The notes below the pieces were generated by a model. The model had not been told where the DNA came from and did not search any database. It saw only the letters and a list, made by a program, of their open reading frames with translations. Below, piece after piece: positions 34,920-46,500 of a DNA stretch of 53,984 bases; within the stretch, counting starts at the first letter, position 1, and each line of letters begins with the position of its first letter. Both the position numbers and the translations under genes were made by a program. Origin of the DNA: Opitutales bacterium (GTDB lineage: Bacteria > Verrucomicrobiota > Verrucomicrobiia > Opitutales > JAFGAQ01); NCBI GenBank assembly GCA_022361075.1, contig JAKSBQ010000079.1, forward strand, positions 1-53,984. Direction: 5' to 3'.

Positions 34920-35677
34920 TTATGGAGAAGAAGCCAATTGATGAATTGGATCGACGCAACCATAAGTATTCCGAGCAGGCATGCGGAAAGTCCCGCAGCA
35001 AATAGCTCAGGAATCCGGGTTTCTTTGTTGTAAATAAAAACCAGCAATCCCAATCCACCTCGATTACCCGCGAAGCTTCCTACGAAAAACTCACCGAATA
35101 CCGCTCCGATTGGAACAAGCGTGGCACCGATCTTGAAGCCATTGATCATGTCCGGTACGGCGTGAGGGATACGCAGCAGACTCATCAATTGAAAACGATT
35201 TGCCTGATAAACTTTCAGGCAGTCGATCATGTTGGGTTCGGTTGAGATGAGTCCGTGGGTGGTGTTGGCCACGATGGGGAAAAAGGTCGTTATGAAGGTG
35301 ATCGTGATCACCGAGGCGGGACCATAATCGAACCACAGCACGATGATCGGTGCGAAAATGACGACAGGAGTCATTTGGATGAGTAAAACCCATGGATAAA
35401 TTGCTTTTCGAACGCTCAGAGAGCTACTCAATAGAATCGAAATGGAAACTCCGGCAACGATGGATAGGCCGAATCCTGACAAACCGTAAACCGCGGTAAC
35501 CATGGTTGCGCTGAACAAGCGTTCGCCCTCTCGAAAAAAGGCGAAGATGACATCATGGAACGGAGGCAGAAAAAACGGGCTGATCTTAAAAATCCAGATT
35601 GCGGCATACCAGACGAGAACGAACACGATTCCGGAAATGAGAGGAGGAAGCATTCGGTTTTTTGAAATCGAATTCAT
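34883..35677 (-). CDS. ABC importer permease (ThiX/SsuC-like)
   Basis: A 264-aa binding-protein-dependent permease with about six transmembrane helices, the first at residues 12-30 (LISGIVFVLVWYAAIWIF). The cytoplasmic EAA-type loop that contacts the ATPase is visible as KVYQANRFQLMSLLRIPHAVPDMINGFKIGA near residues 150-185. It overlaps the ATPase stop by 4 bp (ATGA) and the binding protein start by 37 bp. It is the inner-membrane channel of the importer. Confidence 0.9.
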   Translation of the reverse strand: MNSISKNRMLPPLISGIVFVLVWYAAIWIFKISPFFLPPFHDVIFAFFREGERLFSATMVTAVYGLSGFGLSIVAGVSISILLSSSLSVRKAIYPWVLLIQMTPVVIFAPIIVLWFDYGPASVITITFITTFFPIVANTTHGLISTEPNMIDCLKVYQANRFQLMSLLRIPHAVPDMINGFKIGATLVPIGAVFGEFFVGSFAGNRGGLGLLVFIYNKETRIPELFAAGLSACLLGILMVASIQFINWLLLHKWHDSFATHNRH

Positions 35678-36438
35678 GTGATCCTTCCTTTTTTCAGGAT
35701 TTCGCGAATCTCCTGAACATGCCTGAGAAACTCCGGTGAATTTTGAATCTCTTCGACCCGCGGTCTTTCAAGATCAATTTTTACGTCGTCTACGATTTCA
35801 CCCGGGGTTCCGCTCATGACGAGAACACGATCCGACATGTAGACAGCCTCATTTACCGAGTGTGTCACCATAAGTGCTGCCCACTTTTGTCGATTTTGCA
35901 GTTCTAGAATCAGGTGATTCATCTGATGACGCGTGATGGCGTCAAGGGCCGCAAATGGCTCGTCGAGAAACATCATCTCGGGTTCGACAGAAAGCGCTCG
36001 CGCGATGGAGACTCTCATCCGCATTCCTCCGGAAAGGGCCTTGGGGTAGGTGTTGGCTTTCTCTTTTAATAAAACCTGTTCCAAAACCTTGGCAGCGATT
36101 GATTGGCGATCCTCTTTTTTGACACCCTGAAGTTGCAAGGGGATCTCAACATTTTGTTGGGCCGTTTTCCACGGTAGGAGTGTTGGGTCCTGAAAAATAA
36201 AAGCAATGGAAGGTTGATCTCCCCCCTGCCAATTAAAATCTCCCGAACTCGCTTTGATAAGATGGGCGAGAGCCTTGAGAAAAGTGGACTTCCCGCACCC
36301 ACTCGGCCCGATGACCGAAACGAACTCGCCGCGTTGTACCTCTGTTGAAATATTTTGGAAAGCGGGCAAATCGAGTCCGCTGTATCTAAGTGAGAGATCT
36401 CTCACTTGAAGCAACGGAACAGGATGTGGGTTGGTCAT
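35674..36438 (-). CDS. ABC importer ATPase (ThiZ/SsuB-like)
   Basis: A 254-aa ABC ATPase of the nitrate/sulfonate/thiamine-precursor group, first gene of the operon. Walker A is VIGPSGCGKSTFLKAL (about residues 40-55), the Q-loop is AFIFQDPTLLPWKTA, the signature is ALSGGMRMRVSIARAL, Walker B is MMFLDEPFAALD, and the switch histidine is in LMVTHSVNEAVYMSDRV. The SGGMRMRVSIARA form is typical of this subfamily. The promoter presumably lies in the 116-bp divergent gap to the small membrane protein gene, which carries a direct repeat. Confidence 0.93.
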   Translation of the reverse strand: MTNPHPVPLLQVRDLSLRYSGLDLPAFQNISTEVQRGEFVSVIGPSGCGKSTFLKALAHLIKASSGDFNWQGGDQPSIAFIFQDPTLLPWKTAQQNVEIPLQLQGVKKEDRQSIAAKVLEQVLLKEKANTYPKALSGGMRMRVSIARALSVEPEMMFLDEPFAALDAITRHQMNHLILELQNRQKWAALMVTHSVNEAVYMSDRVLVMSGTPGEIVDDVKIDLERPRVEEIQNSPEFLRHVQEIREILKKGRIT

Positions 36439-36478
36439 TCCTGAGTGTTTGGAAATCAGTGTGTTTTTGGCAACCCCT

Positions 36479-36500
36479 GAATTTACCGGTGAATTTACCG
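36479..36500. promoter_or_regulatory. Tandem gaatttaccg repeat upstream of the importer operon
   Basis: The decamer gaatttaccg occurs at 36479-36488 and again at 36491-36500, a 12-bp period. The junction holds a near-palindrome centred on ACCGGT. It lies about 40-60 bp upstream of the ATPase start. It is an operator candidate for the importer operon, the divergent pyrG unit, or both. Confidence 0.4.
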
Positions 36501-36554
36501 TTCCTAGAATCCTTGCTTGTCATCCTCAGGATGCCCATCTAACTTGAGCGGGCA

Positions 36555-36758
36555 GTGATTGAGGCGTGGAATCAGATCCAGCAAACATTGCTGCAGACCT
36601 ATCACAATGGGGACTGGTGGTTGATCGTCGCCGCGATCGTTTTAGCGATTATCATTGGGGTCGTTTTGAAGAAATTGTTCAAGTTCGTACTGAACGTGAT
36701 CTTTTTCGTTTTGATATTCCTCGCGGTCATTTTTGGTTTGAGCTATTGGGTTACTTAG
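36555..36758 (+). CDS. Small membrane protein, 67 aa
   Basis: Starts at GTG 36555 and encodes a short amphipathic N-terminus (MIEAWNQIQQTLLQTYHNGDWW). Two hydrophobic segments follow, at about residues 23-41 (LIVAAIVLAIIIGVVLKKL) and 46-65. No family is recognised. It precedes pyrG by 29 bp and is probably co-transcribed with it. The hydrophobic pattern and lack of stops support real coding, but the start codon is uncertain because no strong ribosome binding site is visible. Confidence 0.6.
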   Translation: MIEAWNQIQQTLLQTYHNGDWWLIVAAIVLAIIIGVVLKKLFKFVLNVIFFVLIFLAVIFGLSYWVT

Positions 36759-36787
36759 GTTCGGTTGATGCAACGAGTTGTTTATAG

Positions 36788-38386
<1,599 letters not shown>

Positions 38387-38397
38387 GGGGCGGAATT

Positions 38398-39210
38398 ATG
38401 CTTTTTGATTCAAACAAAATGCTGTTACTGGCTGGTCCTTGTTCATTGGAAAACAAGGATCTCGCACTCAAAGTAGCGTCGACGCTGAAATCTATCGCTG
38501 ACACTGAACCTCGCATCAATTTGATTTTCAAAGGATCGTTCGACAAAGCGAATCGCACGTCGCTCTCCAGCAAACGAGGTCCTGGTCTTGAGGAAGGAGT
38601 GGAAATATTCAAAGCGGTTAAGGAAGCGACAGGCTTGCCGTGCGTGACCGATATTCATGCCCCTGGGCAGGCTGCGAAGATAGCGGAGGTTTGTGATGTC
38701 TTGCAGATCCCCGCGTTTTTGTGTCGTCAAACCGATCTTTTGGTTGCTGCCGCCGAGACGGGACGAGTGGTCAATGTGAAGAAAGGGCAATTCCTCTCAC
38801 CAGATGAAATGGAGTTTGTTGTGAACAAACTTGAAGGTGCAGGAGCAAAAGAAATCTGGCTCACCGATCGAGGGACTTCGTTTGGCTATCAAAATCTTGT
38901 GGTGGACATGCGTGCGATGCCAATTATGGGGAAGTTTGGTCATCCTTGTATCCTTGATGCGACCCACGCAGTTCAACTTCCCGGAGCCAGTGGTGGAAAA
39001 AGTGGAGGGAAAAGAGAATTTGTCCCTACACTAGCTTGTGCTTCACTCGCAGCAGGGGCAAACGGGCTTTTTTTGGAAACCCACCCAACCCCTGCCGAAG
39101 CGCTTTCCGACGCCGAGAGCCAACTCCCTTTGGACAGCCTTCCCACGTGGTTGCCTCACTGGTTGGGAATCTGGGAACACGCCCAAAAGATGCCGGAAAT
39201 TGGTTTTTGA
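38398..39210 (+). CDS. kdsA: 3-deoxy-8-phosphooctulonate synthase
   Basis: Condenses phosphoenolpyruvate with arabinose 5-phosphate to Kdo 8-phosphate for LPS inner core. ATG 38398 is chosen because AAGGGG precedes it by 7 bp and [19 protein letters not shown] matches family N-termini; an upstream in-frame ATG lies inside pyrG. The 270-aa chain shows [63 protein letters not shown] and [11 protein letters not shown]. Cys substitutes at the metal-site asparagine/cysteine switch cannot be judged without alignment. It is in an operon with pyrG. Confidence 0.95.
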   Translation: MLFDSNKMLLLAGPCSLENKDLALKVASTLKSIADTEPRINLIFKGSFDKANRTSLSSKRGPGLEEGVEIFKAVKEATGLPCVTDIHAPGQAAKIAEVCDVLQIPAFLCRQTDLLVAAAETGRVVNVKKGQFLSPDEMEFVVNKLEGAGAKEIWLTDRGTSFGYQNLVVDMRAMPIMGKFGHPCILDATHAVQLPGASGGKSGGKREFVPTLACASLAAGANGLFLETHPTPAEALSDAESQLPLDSLPTWLPHWLGIWEHAQKMPEIGF

Positions 39211-39244
39211 GGGAAATCCGTTTTAAAGTCCCTTTTTATAAAAA

Positions 39245-40036
39245 ATGAAATTGATTGACTCTCTTGAACGAAGATTCGGGTGGATCGCCATCCCGAACCT
39301 GATCATTTATCTGGTTATCGGACAGGTGTTAGTCTGGGCGATGCGGACCTTTTTAAACTACCCGATGGATGCGATATCCCTTGTACCTTTGCTCGTCGCT
39401 CAAGGAGAGGTTTGGAGGCTTTTCACGTTCGCGTTTTTTCCGCCGGAGATGCACCCGCTTTTCCTGATTTTTGCGTGGTACATTTTGTTCATGATGGGTA
39501 ATGCTTTAGAGCATTATTGGGGAAGCTTTCGATTCACGCTTTACGTTCTTTCGGGACTTCTTTTTTCAGTTGTGGCAGCTGGTATCGCTTTGTTTCTGTA
39601 CCCCAACGTAGTCATCTCGAACATTTTTATAAGCAGTTCGATCTTTCTTGCGTTTGCCTTCTTAAATCCGGATTACGAATTCCTGCTCTTTTTCATACTA
39701 CCCGTTAAAGTGAAATGGTTGGCAATGCTGACATGGATTCTTCTTTTGGTCAGCTTTTTAAGCAGTCCTTTGATTGGAAAGGTCATCATTCTCGCCGGAG
39801 TTGGAAATTTTTTCCTGTTTTTCGGGAAAGACGTGGTTCAGATGTTTCGAAACTTTGGAAATCGCACCCAACGGCGTGCCAAAGCCAAAGCGGCAAAACC
39901 ATCCGAGGAAGAACCTTTTCACGTTTGTTCCGTTTGTGGTACGACTGACCTCAAAGAGCCGGAGCTTCACTTCGTTTATAAAGATGGAGTCGGAATTTGT
40001 GAACGTTGTCTCAACAAAGCAAAAAACAGCGATTAG
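39245..40036 (+). CDS. Rhomboid-fold membrane protein lacking catalytic residues, with C-terminal zinc-ribbon-like end
   Basis: A 263-aa protein with about six transmembrane helices. The rhomboid pattern is clear: GEVWRLFTFAFFP after helix 1, then ILFMMGNALEHYWGSFRF (family WxxGxxLE...G). At the catalytic GxSG position the chain reads FISSSIFLAFAF, and at the catalytic His position it reads AGVGNFFLFFG, so neither dyad residue is present in its usual context. It is probably a pseudoprotease. The cytoplasmic tail has CSVCG and, 24 residues on, CERC, which could bind zinc. It follows kdsA by 34 bp in the pyrG operon. Confidence 0.75.
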   Translation: MKLIDSLERRFGWIAIPNLIIYLVIGQVLVWAMRTFLNYPMDAISLVPLLVAQGEVWRLFTFAFFPPEMHPLFLIFAWYILFMMGNALEHYWGSFRFTLYVLSGLLFSVVAAGIALFLYPNVVISNIFISSSIFLAFAFLNPDYEFLLFFILPVKVKWLAMLTWILLLVSFLSSPLIGKVIILAGVGNFFLFFGKDVVQMFRNFGNRTQRRAKAKAAKPSEEEPFHVCSVCGTTDLKEPELHFVYKDGVGICERCLNKAKNSD

Positions 40037-40103
40037 ATCAGGCGATATGTTTCAAATGAAACTGGGCTTAATCTTGTTATCAATTATCCGTATGATGTAA
40101 GTC

Positions 40104-40520
40104 GTGAGTAAGTTTTTCTCAGTTATTCTAGCATTACTCGTCGCATTTGGGGCGAAGATCAATGCGGAGCTGTGTAATCATGAGTCTGGCGGAATACATG
40201 TATTCTGGGGTGAAAATTGCGAGGGAGATCATCACCATCACTCGGAACATGATCATCATAGCCATGATCACGATCAAGGGGAGCATCATGAACCTTGCGA
40301 ACACACAATCATCTCAACGGATTGGGAATTTGCTCAGACACATGCAAATGTTTCGGTTAATAGTTTTCCCGAGGTTACATTTGTTCCGGGAAAAGTTTAC
40401 CATACAAACGAGAATTTAAGCCATCGTTTCGAGGAGAATTCTCGGTTAAAGGCAAGGGCGCCTCCTTTGATTCCTTGTGGCCTGGTTCAGTATACCAGAT
40501 CTGTTCGTTTCCTTAATTGA
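40104..40520 (+). CDS. Histidine-rich periplasmic protein
   Basis: A 138-aa protein starting at GTG 40104. It has a signal peptide (MSKFFSVILALLVAFGAKINA) and a very His/Asp/Glu-rich segment at about residues 40-67 (GDHHHHSEHDHHSHDHDQGE then HHEPCEH). It has four cysteines and a C-terminal part without recognised fold. The histidine run implies metal binding. It sits directly upstream of a CzcCBA-type efflux system, so a periplasmic metal buffer or sensor for Zn, Cu, Co or Ni is likely. The region is visibly more A+T-rich than the flanking pyrG-kdsA segment. Confidence 0.7.
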   Translation: MSKFFSVILALLVAFGAKINAELCNHESGGIHVFWGENCEGDHHHHSEHDHHSHDHDQGEHHEPCEHTIISTDWEFAQTHANVSVNSFPEVTFVPGKVYHTNENLSHRFEENSRLKARAPPLIPCGLVQYTRSVRFLN

Positions 40521-40571
40521 TTCTTCATTTTCGTTATTTCGCGCTGAGGCGATTGCATCGCTTTGGTTCAG

Positions 40572-40613
40572 TCCAACGTCTGTTGGAAGGAAATAGCTCC
40601 TGTCTGTGAGCTA
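40572..40613 (+). other. Two consecutive small hairpins upstream of the efflux outer-membrane gene
   Basis: tccaac/gttgga (40572-40577 and 40582-40587) and tagctc/gagcta (40594-40599 and 40608-40613) each form 6-bp stems. They lie 27-69 bp upstream of the ATG at 40641. They could act as leader structures or operators; no T-run follows. Confidence 0.35.
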
Positions 40614-40640
40614 AATTGAAAACGAAAATTGAAGAACAAT

Positions 40641-41915
40641 ATGAATTTAAAATTATCTTTTCGGAGTAGGATTTCTCCGAATCATTTACAACTCATCGGC
40701 GTATTGTTGATGTTAGGACCATTTGGTTGGACCTCTCACTCAATCGCCGAAATATCGCTGAAAAATGTCATTGATTCAGCTTATGAACAACAGCAGATAA
40801 ATGCGCAGGTTGTTCATGAAGAAAATATTTCGATAGCCCGCATCAAACATGCTCGTTCGTTTCCGAATCCAAGAGTTTTTTGGGAAGAGGAAAGGTTGTC
40901 CGGCAATAATTTTGGAGACTCAAAAGAAACCAAAATTGGGATTTCTACTTCACTCGATTTTTTATGGAATCGAGTATCGCAGATTGAAGCTGCCGAGTTA
41001 AGACAAGAAGTTGCTCTCTACGATATCGAATTAAAACGAGTCGGCATCGCTGAACAAGTTGTTCAGTCTTTGATGAGAATGTGTATCGAAAAGAAACGGC
41101 TCGATTCACTTGAACGGGTTAATCGATATCTTGATGACTTCTATCAGGCTGTGAGTGCATCAATTGAAGCGGGTGCGGTTCCCTCAACGAGCCTTAAGAT
41201 GGTTGAAATAACTCAGGATCGATACCGTTCATTGATGCTCGAATCAAAGTTGAGCTTGAAAAATGCTCATATTGCGATCACTCACCAAACAGGTAGTTCA
41301 GATTGGAACATCGAAAGTCTTGAAATCACTGACTCTGGGTTTCCATTTTTGGATGTAGAATCTGCTGTCGCCTATGCTAAGTCGCATCACCCTGAAATTA
41401 GGAAAGCTAAATCCCAATTAGAATGGTTGCGTGCAGAGAGCAGATCTGCAAATCGAAAGAAACTTCCAAAAGCATCACTTGATGTCGGGGGATTGCAAAA
41501 CGAAAGTGGACAAGACGGTAGTTACATTGGATTGTCTGTAGATCTTCCGTTTTTTGCGAAAACAGGCTCTCTTGCCGAAATTGCAAAAGTTGAAGCTGAG
41601 AAAGTCGAAACTGAACTTAAGCGAATCGCTCTCATTTTTGAGAGCGCAGTGAAGCAAGTTTACAGAGCTTGGCAGGTTCATTCAGAACGCTGGGAAAATC
41701 GACCTTCTGAAGCCAAGTATGAAGAATTGGTTGAGAACTCTTCCAACCTATTTCTAGCGGGTGAATACACTTTGTTGGAACACCTAGGCACGATCGAATC
41801 TTACTATCAGGGGATCGATTCAATTTTAAATAGGGAGAGCAAATTTCTCGAATCTACGATCCGTCTGGCGACTGAGACAGGAGCGGAAATTCCCCTAATC
41901 ATTATCGAACAATAA
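40641..41915 (+). CDS. czcC: CzcC/CusC-like outer-membrane factor
   Basis: A TolC-family outer-membrane channel of a tripartite metal efflux system. ATG 40641 (MNLKLSFRSRISP) is preferred to the TTG four codons upstream. The 424-aa chain shows a signal segment to about residue 35 (ending SIAE), then two OEP repeats of long helices. Segments are HARSFPNPRVFWEEERLSG, the usual PNP motif, and SYIGLSVDLPFFAKTGSLAEIA with the LPFF motif of the second repeat. It is the first gene of the czcCBA-type operon, followed after 5 bp by the membrane fusion protein. Confidence 0.88.
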   Translation: MNLKLSFRSRISPNHLQLIGVLLMLGPFGWTSHSIAEISLKNVIDSAYEQQQINAQVVHEENISIARIKHARSFPNPRVFWEEERLSGNNFGDSKETKIGISTSLDFLWNRVSQIEAAELRQEVALYDIELKRVGIAEQVVQSLMRMCIEKKRLDSLERVNRYLDDFYQAVSASIEAGAVPSTSLKMVEITQDRYRSLMLESKLSLKNAHIAITHQTGSSDWNIESLEITDSGFPFLDVESAVAYAKSHHPEIRKAKSQLEWLRAESRSANRKKLPKASLDVGGLQNESGQDGSYIGLSVDLPFFAKTGSLAEIAKVEAEKVETELKRIALIFESAVKQVYRAWQVHSERWENRPSEAKYEELVENSSNLFLAGEYTLLEHLGTIESYYQGIDSILNRESKFLESTIRLATETGAEIPLIIIEQ

Positions 41916-41920
41916 GAACC

Positions 41921-43531
41921 ATGAAACTTTATTTTAAAAACTATATTAATCTGATGCTTTGGCTCCCAATCGTCTTGGTGATCAATCAAAGCCTTTACGC
42001 TCAACATTCTCATGACGATCATGCGCACGACCACAGTGATTCCTCGCATGATTCCCATAATCATAGAGACGACCATGCAGATCATGGGAACGGAGGCCAC
42101 GACCATGATAACGGGGAAGCTTCCGTCACAGTTGTTACTCAATATATGGATGCCTCAGAATTGTTTATGGAGCACCCAAGTTTGGTAAAAGGCCGTAGTG
42201 CGAGACTCATCGTCCATCTTACACGACTATCGGATTTCACTCCCATCACAAAAGGTCGTTTGGAGGTGAAATTGATTTCTCCTTTTGGCGAAAAATACAC
42301 CGTGACCTCCAATGCCCCAGCTAGAGATGGTATTTTTTTACCTGAGATCGTTCCACCATTCAACGGTGACTCCTTAATGGAACTTAAACTAGTGAGTGAA
42401 CAACTTGAGGTAACTCACGTAATTCCAAACGTAGTGATTTATGCGGATGAACATGATGTTCCTCCGGCTGAAGAGGAAAAAGAAAATCCGAATATGATTT
42501 CTTTTCTAAAAGAGCAGCAATGGAAAATCGATTACGCAACCGTTGCAGCAGAGGATCGTAAAGTTAGTAAGAGCATATCGGCTTCCGGAGAAATCGTGAT
42601 TCCTTCAGACGGGCGATTTGTTGTTTCTGCACCTTTTGCGGGAATCGTAGAGATGATTGAGGAAGTAGATTTGAATCGTGGAGATTATCTCACTGATGGA
42701 CAGGTGCTTTTTACCATTCGACCTAATTCATCAAGTTCTGATGGGTTGGTTAAACTTCAGAAAGATTATTTGCTGGCAAGAGTGGAGTTTCAAAAGGTAA
42801 AGAAATTGCACGAAAGCAACGCTGCTTCGTTGGAACGTCTTGAAATCGCTCGAATCGAGTTGGAAACACTCGTGCGCTCTATCGAAAATCTTGGTCTGAA
42901 ACCGGAGGAACTGATGAGCTCGTTAAGTGGCATTAAGGTTATTTCGCCAACGTCTGGTGTGCTCGAGGAGATCTTTTTTGCTCAAGGACAACAAGTGGAA
43001 GAAGGTCAACGCTTGGCCAGTATGCACAACGATTCATTTGTGTTGCTGAGGGTAAAGGTCCCCACATCTAGACTGATGCAGGTCGGCGAAGTCGACGACG
43101 CAATTTTTCAGCCTCTGGGGAGTTCTGATATTTTCAAAATTTCCGATCTTTCAGGGGTTAGAACTTCTGGAGCGATCATCAAAGACTCTCATACAGGGTT
43201 TAGTGTCCTTAGTTTCTTGATTCCCAATGATGAACATCAGTTTTTTGAGGGTATCAAGGGACCTGTTGAGCTCCTTACTAAAGTGGAAAAACCTTCAATT
43301 GCTGTGCCAGTTTCTGCAGTTAGGGAAGAGGATGGTTTTCCAGTCATTTATGTTCAGGTAGACGGTGAGACTGTGGAACGTCGCATTCCGAAGCTCGGAA
43401 ACTCTGATGGGCAATGGATCGAAGTGATCAATGGTATCGAAGTTGGAGAAAGAGTCGTCACTGAAGGAGCGACCTTTATCCGACTGTCAACGATGTCCAG
43501 TGATGAAATGGGACATGGGCACGCTCACTAA
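41921..43531 (+). CDS. czcB: CzcB/CusB-like membrane fusion protein with His-rich N-terminus
   Basis: A 536-aa RND adaptor protein. After the signal peptide (cleavage near LYAQ, residue 28) there is a metal-binding stretch of about 40 residues, almost all His and Asp (HSHDDHAHDHSDSSHDSHNH and following). A beta-rich N-terminal extension comes next, then the core. ISASGEIVIPSDGRFVVSAPFAG starts the barrel-sandwich hybrid, KLQKDYLLARVEFQKVKKLHES is the coiled-coil hairpin, and GVLEEIFFAQGQQVEEGQRL is the second half of the lipoyl-like domain. It bridges the outer-membrane factor and the RND pump. The His-rich tail implies direct metal capture in the periplasm. Confidence 0.9.
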   Translation: MKLYFKNYINLMLWLPIVLVINQSLYAQHSHDDHAHDHSDSSHDSHNHRDDHADHGNGGHDHDNGEASVTVVTQYMDASELFMEHPSLVKGRSARLIVHLTRLSDFTPITKGRLEVKLISPFGEKYTVTSNAPARDGIFLPEIVPPFNGDSLMELKLVSEQLEVTHVIPNVVIYADEHDVPPAEEEKENPNMISFLKEQQWKIDYATVAAEDRKVSKSISASGEIVIPSDGRFVVSAPFAGIVEMIEEVDLNRGDYLTDGQVLFTIRPNSSSSDGLVKLQKDYLLARVEFQKVKKLHESNAASLERLEIARIELETLVRSIENLGLKPEELMSSLSGIKVISPTSGVLEEIFFAQGQQVEEGQRLASMHNDSFVLLRVKVPTSRLMQVGEVDDAIFQPLGSSDIFKISDLSGVRTSGAIIKDSHTGFSVLSFLIPNDEHQFFEGIKGPVELLTKVEKPSIAVPVSAVREEDGFPVIYVQVDGETVERRIPKLGNSDGQWIEVINGIEVGERVVTEGATFIRLSTMSSDEMGHGHAH

Positions 43532-43546
43532 CTGGAGGAAACAATC

Positions 43547-46500
43547 ATGTTTGATGCAATCATACGATTTTCTTTAGGAAATCGACTGCTGATCATCCTA
43601 TCAGCCATCACACTGCTGATCGTAGGAACGTATACCGCGCTGAAATTGCCAGTTGATGTGTTTCCCGATCTGAATGCGCCAACAGTTACACTCCTCACCG
43701 AAGCTCATGGAATGGCACCCGAGCAGGTGGAGTCCTTGGTGACACTTCCGATTGAATCTACCGTGAATGGTGCAACAGGAGTTCGCCGAGTTCGATCATT
43801 TTCATCGTCAGGAGTGAGTATTGTACATGTCGAGTTTGATTGGGATATGGATGTCTACAATGCCCGACAAATTGTGGCGGAGAAACTTCAGGCGACATTG
43901 AACACGCTGCCAGAAGGCATTGAAGCACCTCAAATGGATCCTATGTCATCCATCATGGGTGAAATCATGCTGATCGGACTCTATTCGGAGCAAAAGGATG
44001 GAGAACCCGTCGTATCGTCGGTGGATCTCAGAACGATGGCTGATTGGACAATTCGAAGGCGTTTGTTGGCCGTTCCGGGTGTCGCTCAAGTGGTCACGAT
44101 CGGAGGCAAAGTTAAGGAATTCCAGATCAACTTGAACCCTCAGAAAATGTTGAGTTATGGAATTACTTTACACGACGCAATGACAGCGGCTCAAGAAGCG
44201 AGTGAAAATGCATCAGGCGGTGTCATTCGAGACAATGGAAAAGAATACCAGATTCGTGGACTCGGTAGAGCTTACCATGTGGATCATCTAAGTGATTCGG
44301 TCGTTACCGTTATTGATGGTGTTCCGATTTTGTTCAGTGACATAGCCGACGTAAAAGTGGGGACTGCTGTTAGTTTTGGTAGTGCTTCAGCTGACGCAAA
44401 AGACGCTGTTGTTCTATCTGTAACCAAGCAACCTGGCGCCAACACGCTTGAGCTAACTGAAAAAATCGATGAGGTGCTTTCAGAAATTCAAAACTCATTG
44501 CCCGAAGGGATGTTGCTACAAGAGAATTCGTTCCGTCAGTCCGAGTTCATTGAAGTTGCGATCCACAATGTATTAGTAGCGTTACGCGATGGAGCGTTTC
44601 TGGTCATCATCGTTCTCTTCCTGTTCCTTGGAAACTTCAGGATCACTTTCATTTCGGTTCTAGCGATGCCTTTGTCCATTGCCGTGACTTTTCTGGTGTT
44701 CCGATTGATGGAAATATCGATCAATACGATGACATTGGGAGGGATTGGCATTGCCATTGGAGCTTTGGTGGATGACGCCATCATCGATATCGAAAATGTG
44801 TATAGACGTTTGAGGGAAAATTTTAAGCTTCCCAAGAAAGAACGTTCACCCATTAACGATATAGTCTTTTCGGCCTCAAAAGAGATTCGAAAACCAATGA
44901 TCAGTGCCACATTGATCATAACTGTAGTATTCTTACCTTTGTTTTTCTTGAGTGGAGTTGAGGGGAGATTGCTGCAACCAATGGGCATTGCCTACATTAT
45001 TTCGATTTTCGCTAGTTTGTTGATTGCCCTTAGTATCACGCCTGTTCTGGCATCGATTTTACTCTCATCAGAAAAACTTTATCGCAAAAACGAGGATGGT
45101 TGGCTCTCCGGCTTTCTGAAGCCCATCTACAGTGCAAGTTTGAAAGTCGTGTTGAAGCACACATGGATTGCTTTAGGTGGAGCAACGTTAATCTTAGCAA
45201 CAGCGATCGTCATCGCCCCCAAACTAGGTAGATCCTTTTTGCCTGAGTTCAATGAAGGAGCTTTAACGATTTCCTATGTGTCTGCACCTGACATTTCTTT
45301 GCATGAATCGACCAAACTGGGGATTCAGGCAGAGGAGAAACTCCTTGAGATTAAAGGAGTTAAAAGTGTGCAACGCAGAACAGGTCGTGGTGAATTGGAT
45401 GAACACGCTCAACCGGTAAATGCGGGTGAGATTGAAGTTGTCATCGATATCAATGAATTGGATCGGGAAGTTGCGATGGAGGAAGCTCGCCATACGTTGG
45501 CCGACATTGCGGGAGTTCAGTTCACAGTAGGGCAACCCATTAGTCACCGTATTGATCATATGTTATCCGGTACTCGAGCAAGTATTGCAGTCAAGATATT
45601 CGGATCAGACTTGGCTCAGCTCCGAAGAATCGGTGAGAAGGTTGAGCACGAGATGGAAGGAGTCGAAGGTATTGTCGATTTGGCAGTTGAACCGATGGTG
45701 AATATTCCGCAGATCTCGATCCGTTTTAATCGGAAAATGATGGCGCAGCATGGAGTAACATCAGGCCAACTTGCAGAGTTCGTCGATGGCGCTTTTAACG
45801 GAGAAAAGGTAGGCCGTGTTTTGGAAGGACAAAAGACATTCGATATTGTTATCCGATACGATGACGCCTACCGAAACAACATTGAACGACTCAAAGATGC
45901 ATTGGTTTCAACCAATACGGGAGCCATGTTGCCTTTGTCCGATTTTGCATCAGTCGAATACGATCTGGGTCCAAATCAAATTGGTCGTGAAAATGCTCAG
46001 AGAAAATTGGTTGTACAAGCGAATGTCGCCAATCGTGACCTTGGTAGCATCATCAAAGAGCTTCAATCAGAAATAGAATCCAATGTGGACCTGCCACGAG
46101 GATATTACATTGAATACGGTGGCCAATTTGAGAGCGAACAGACAGCCAGTAAGGTAATCACACTTATCTCAGTGGTTTCATTGCTGATCATCGTGTTGAT
46201 TCTTTATTACGAGTTTCGCACTTTCAAAGATACGCTGATAGCACTGGTAAATATGCCACTTGCGCTGATTGGTGGAATATGGGCTGTCGCTCTAACCGGA
46301 GGCGTCGTGAGTGTGGCTTCTCTGGTGGGTTTCATCACATTATTTGGGATTGCTGCAAGGAACGGTATTCTTCTGATTTCTCACTACCAAAATCTCATCA
46401 AAGAGGGATTACCCTTTCAGGAAGCTATTCACCGAGGATCGCAGGAGAGATTAAATCCCATCCTAATGACAGCCCTCACTGCAGGACTAGCCCTTATACC

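Noticed and set aside
36439..36554. TPP riboswitch upstream of the importer operon
   Set aside because: A GGGGTTGCC-like string occurs, but no CTGAGA core, no ACCC partner and no GAACCTGATCTGG-type arm follows.
40250..40310. Low-complexity CAT/GAT repeat as a CRISPR-like or satellite array
   Set aside because: The repetition comes from runs of His and Asp codons in the metal-binding segment of the 138-aa protein; there is no constant repeat unit with spacers.
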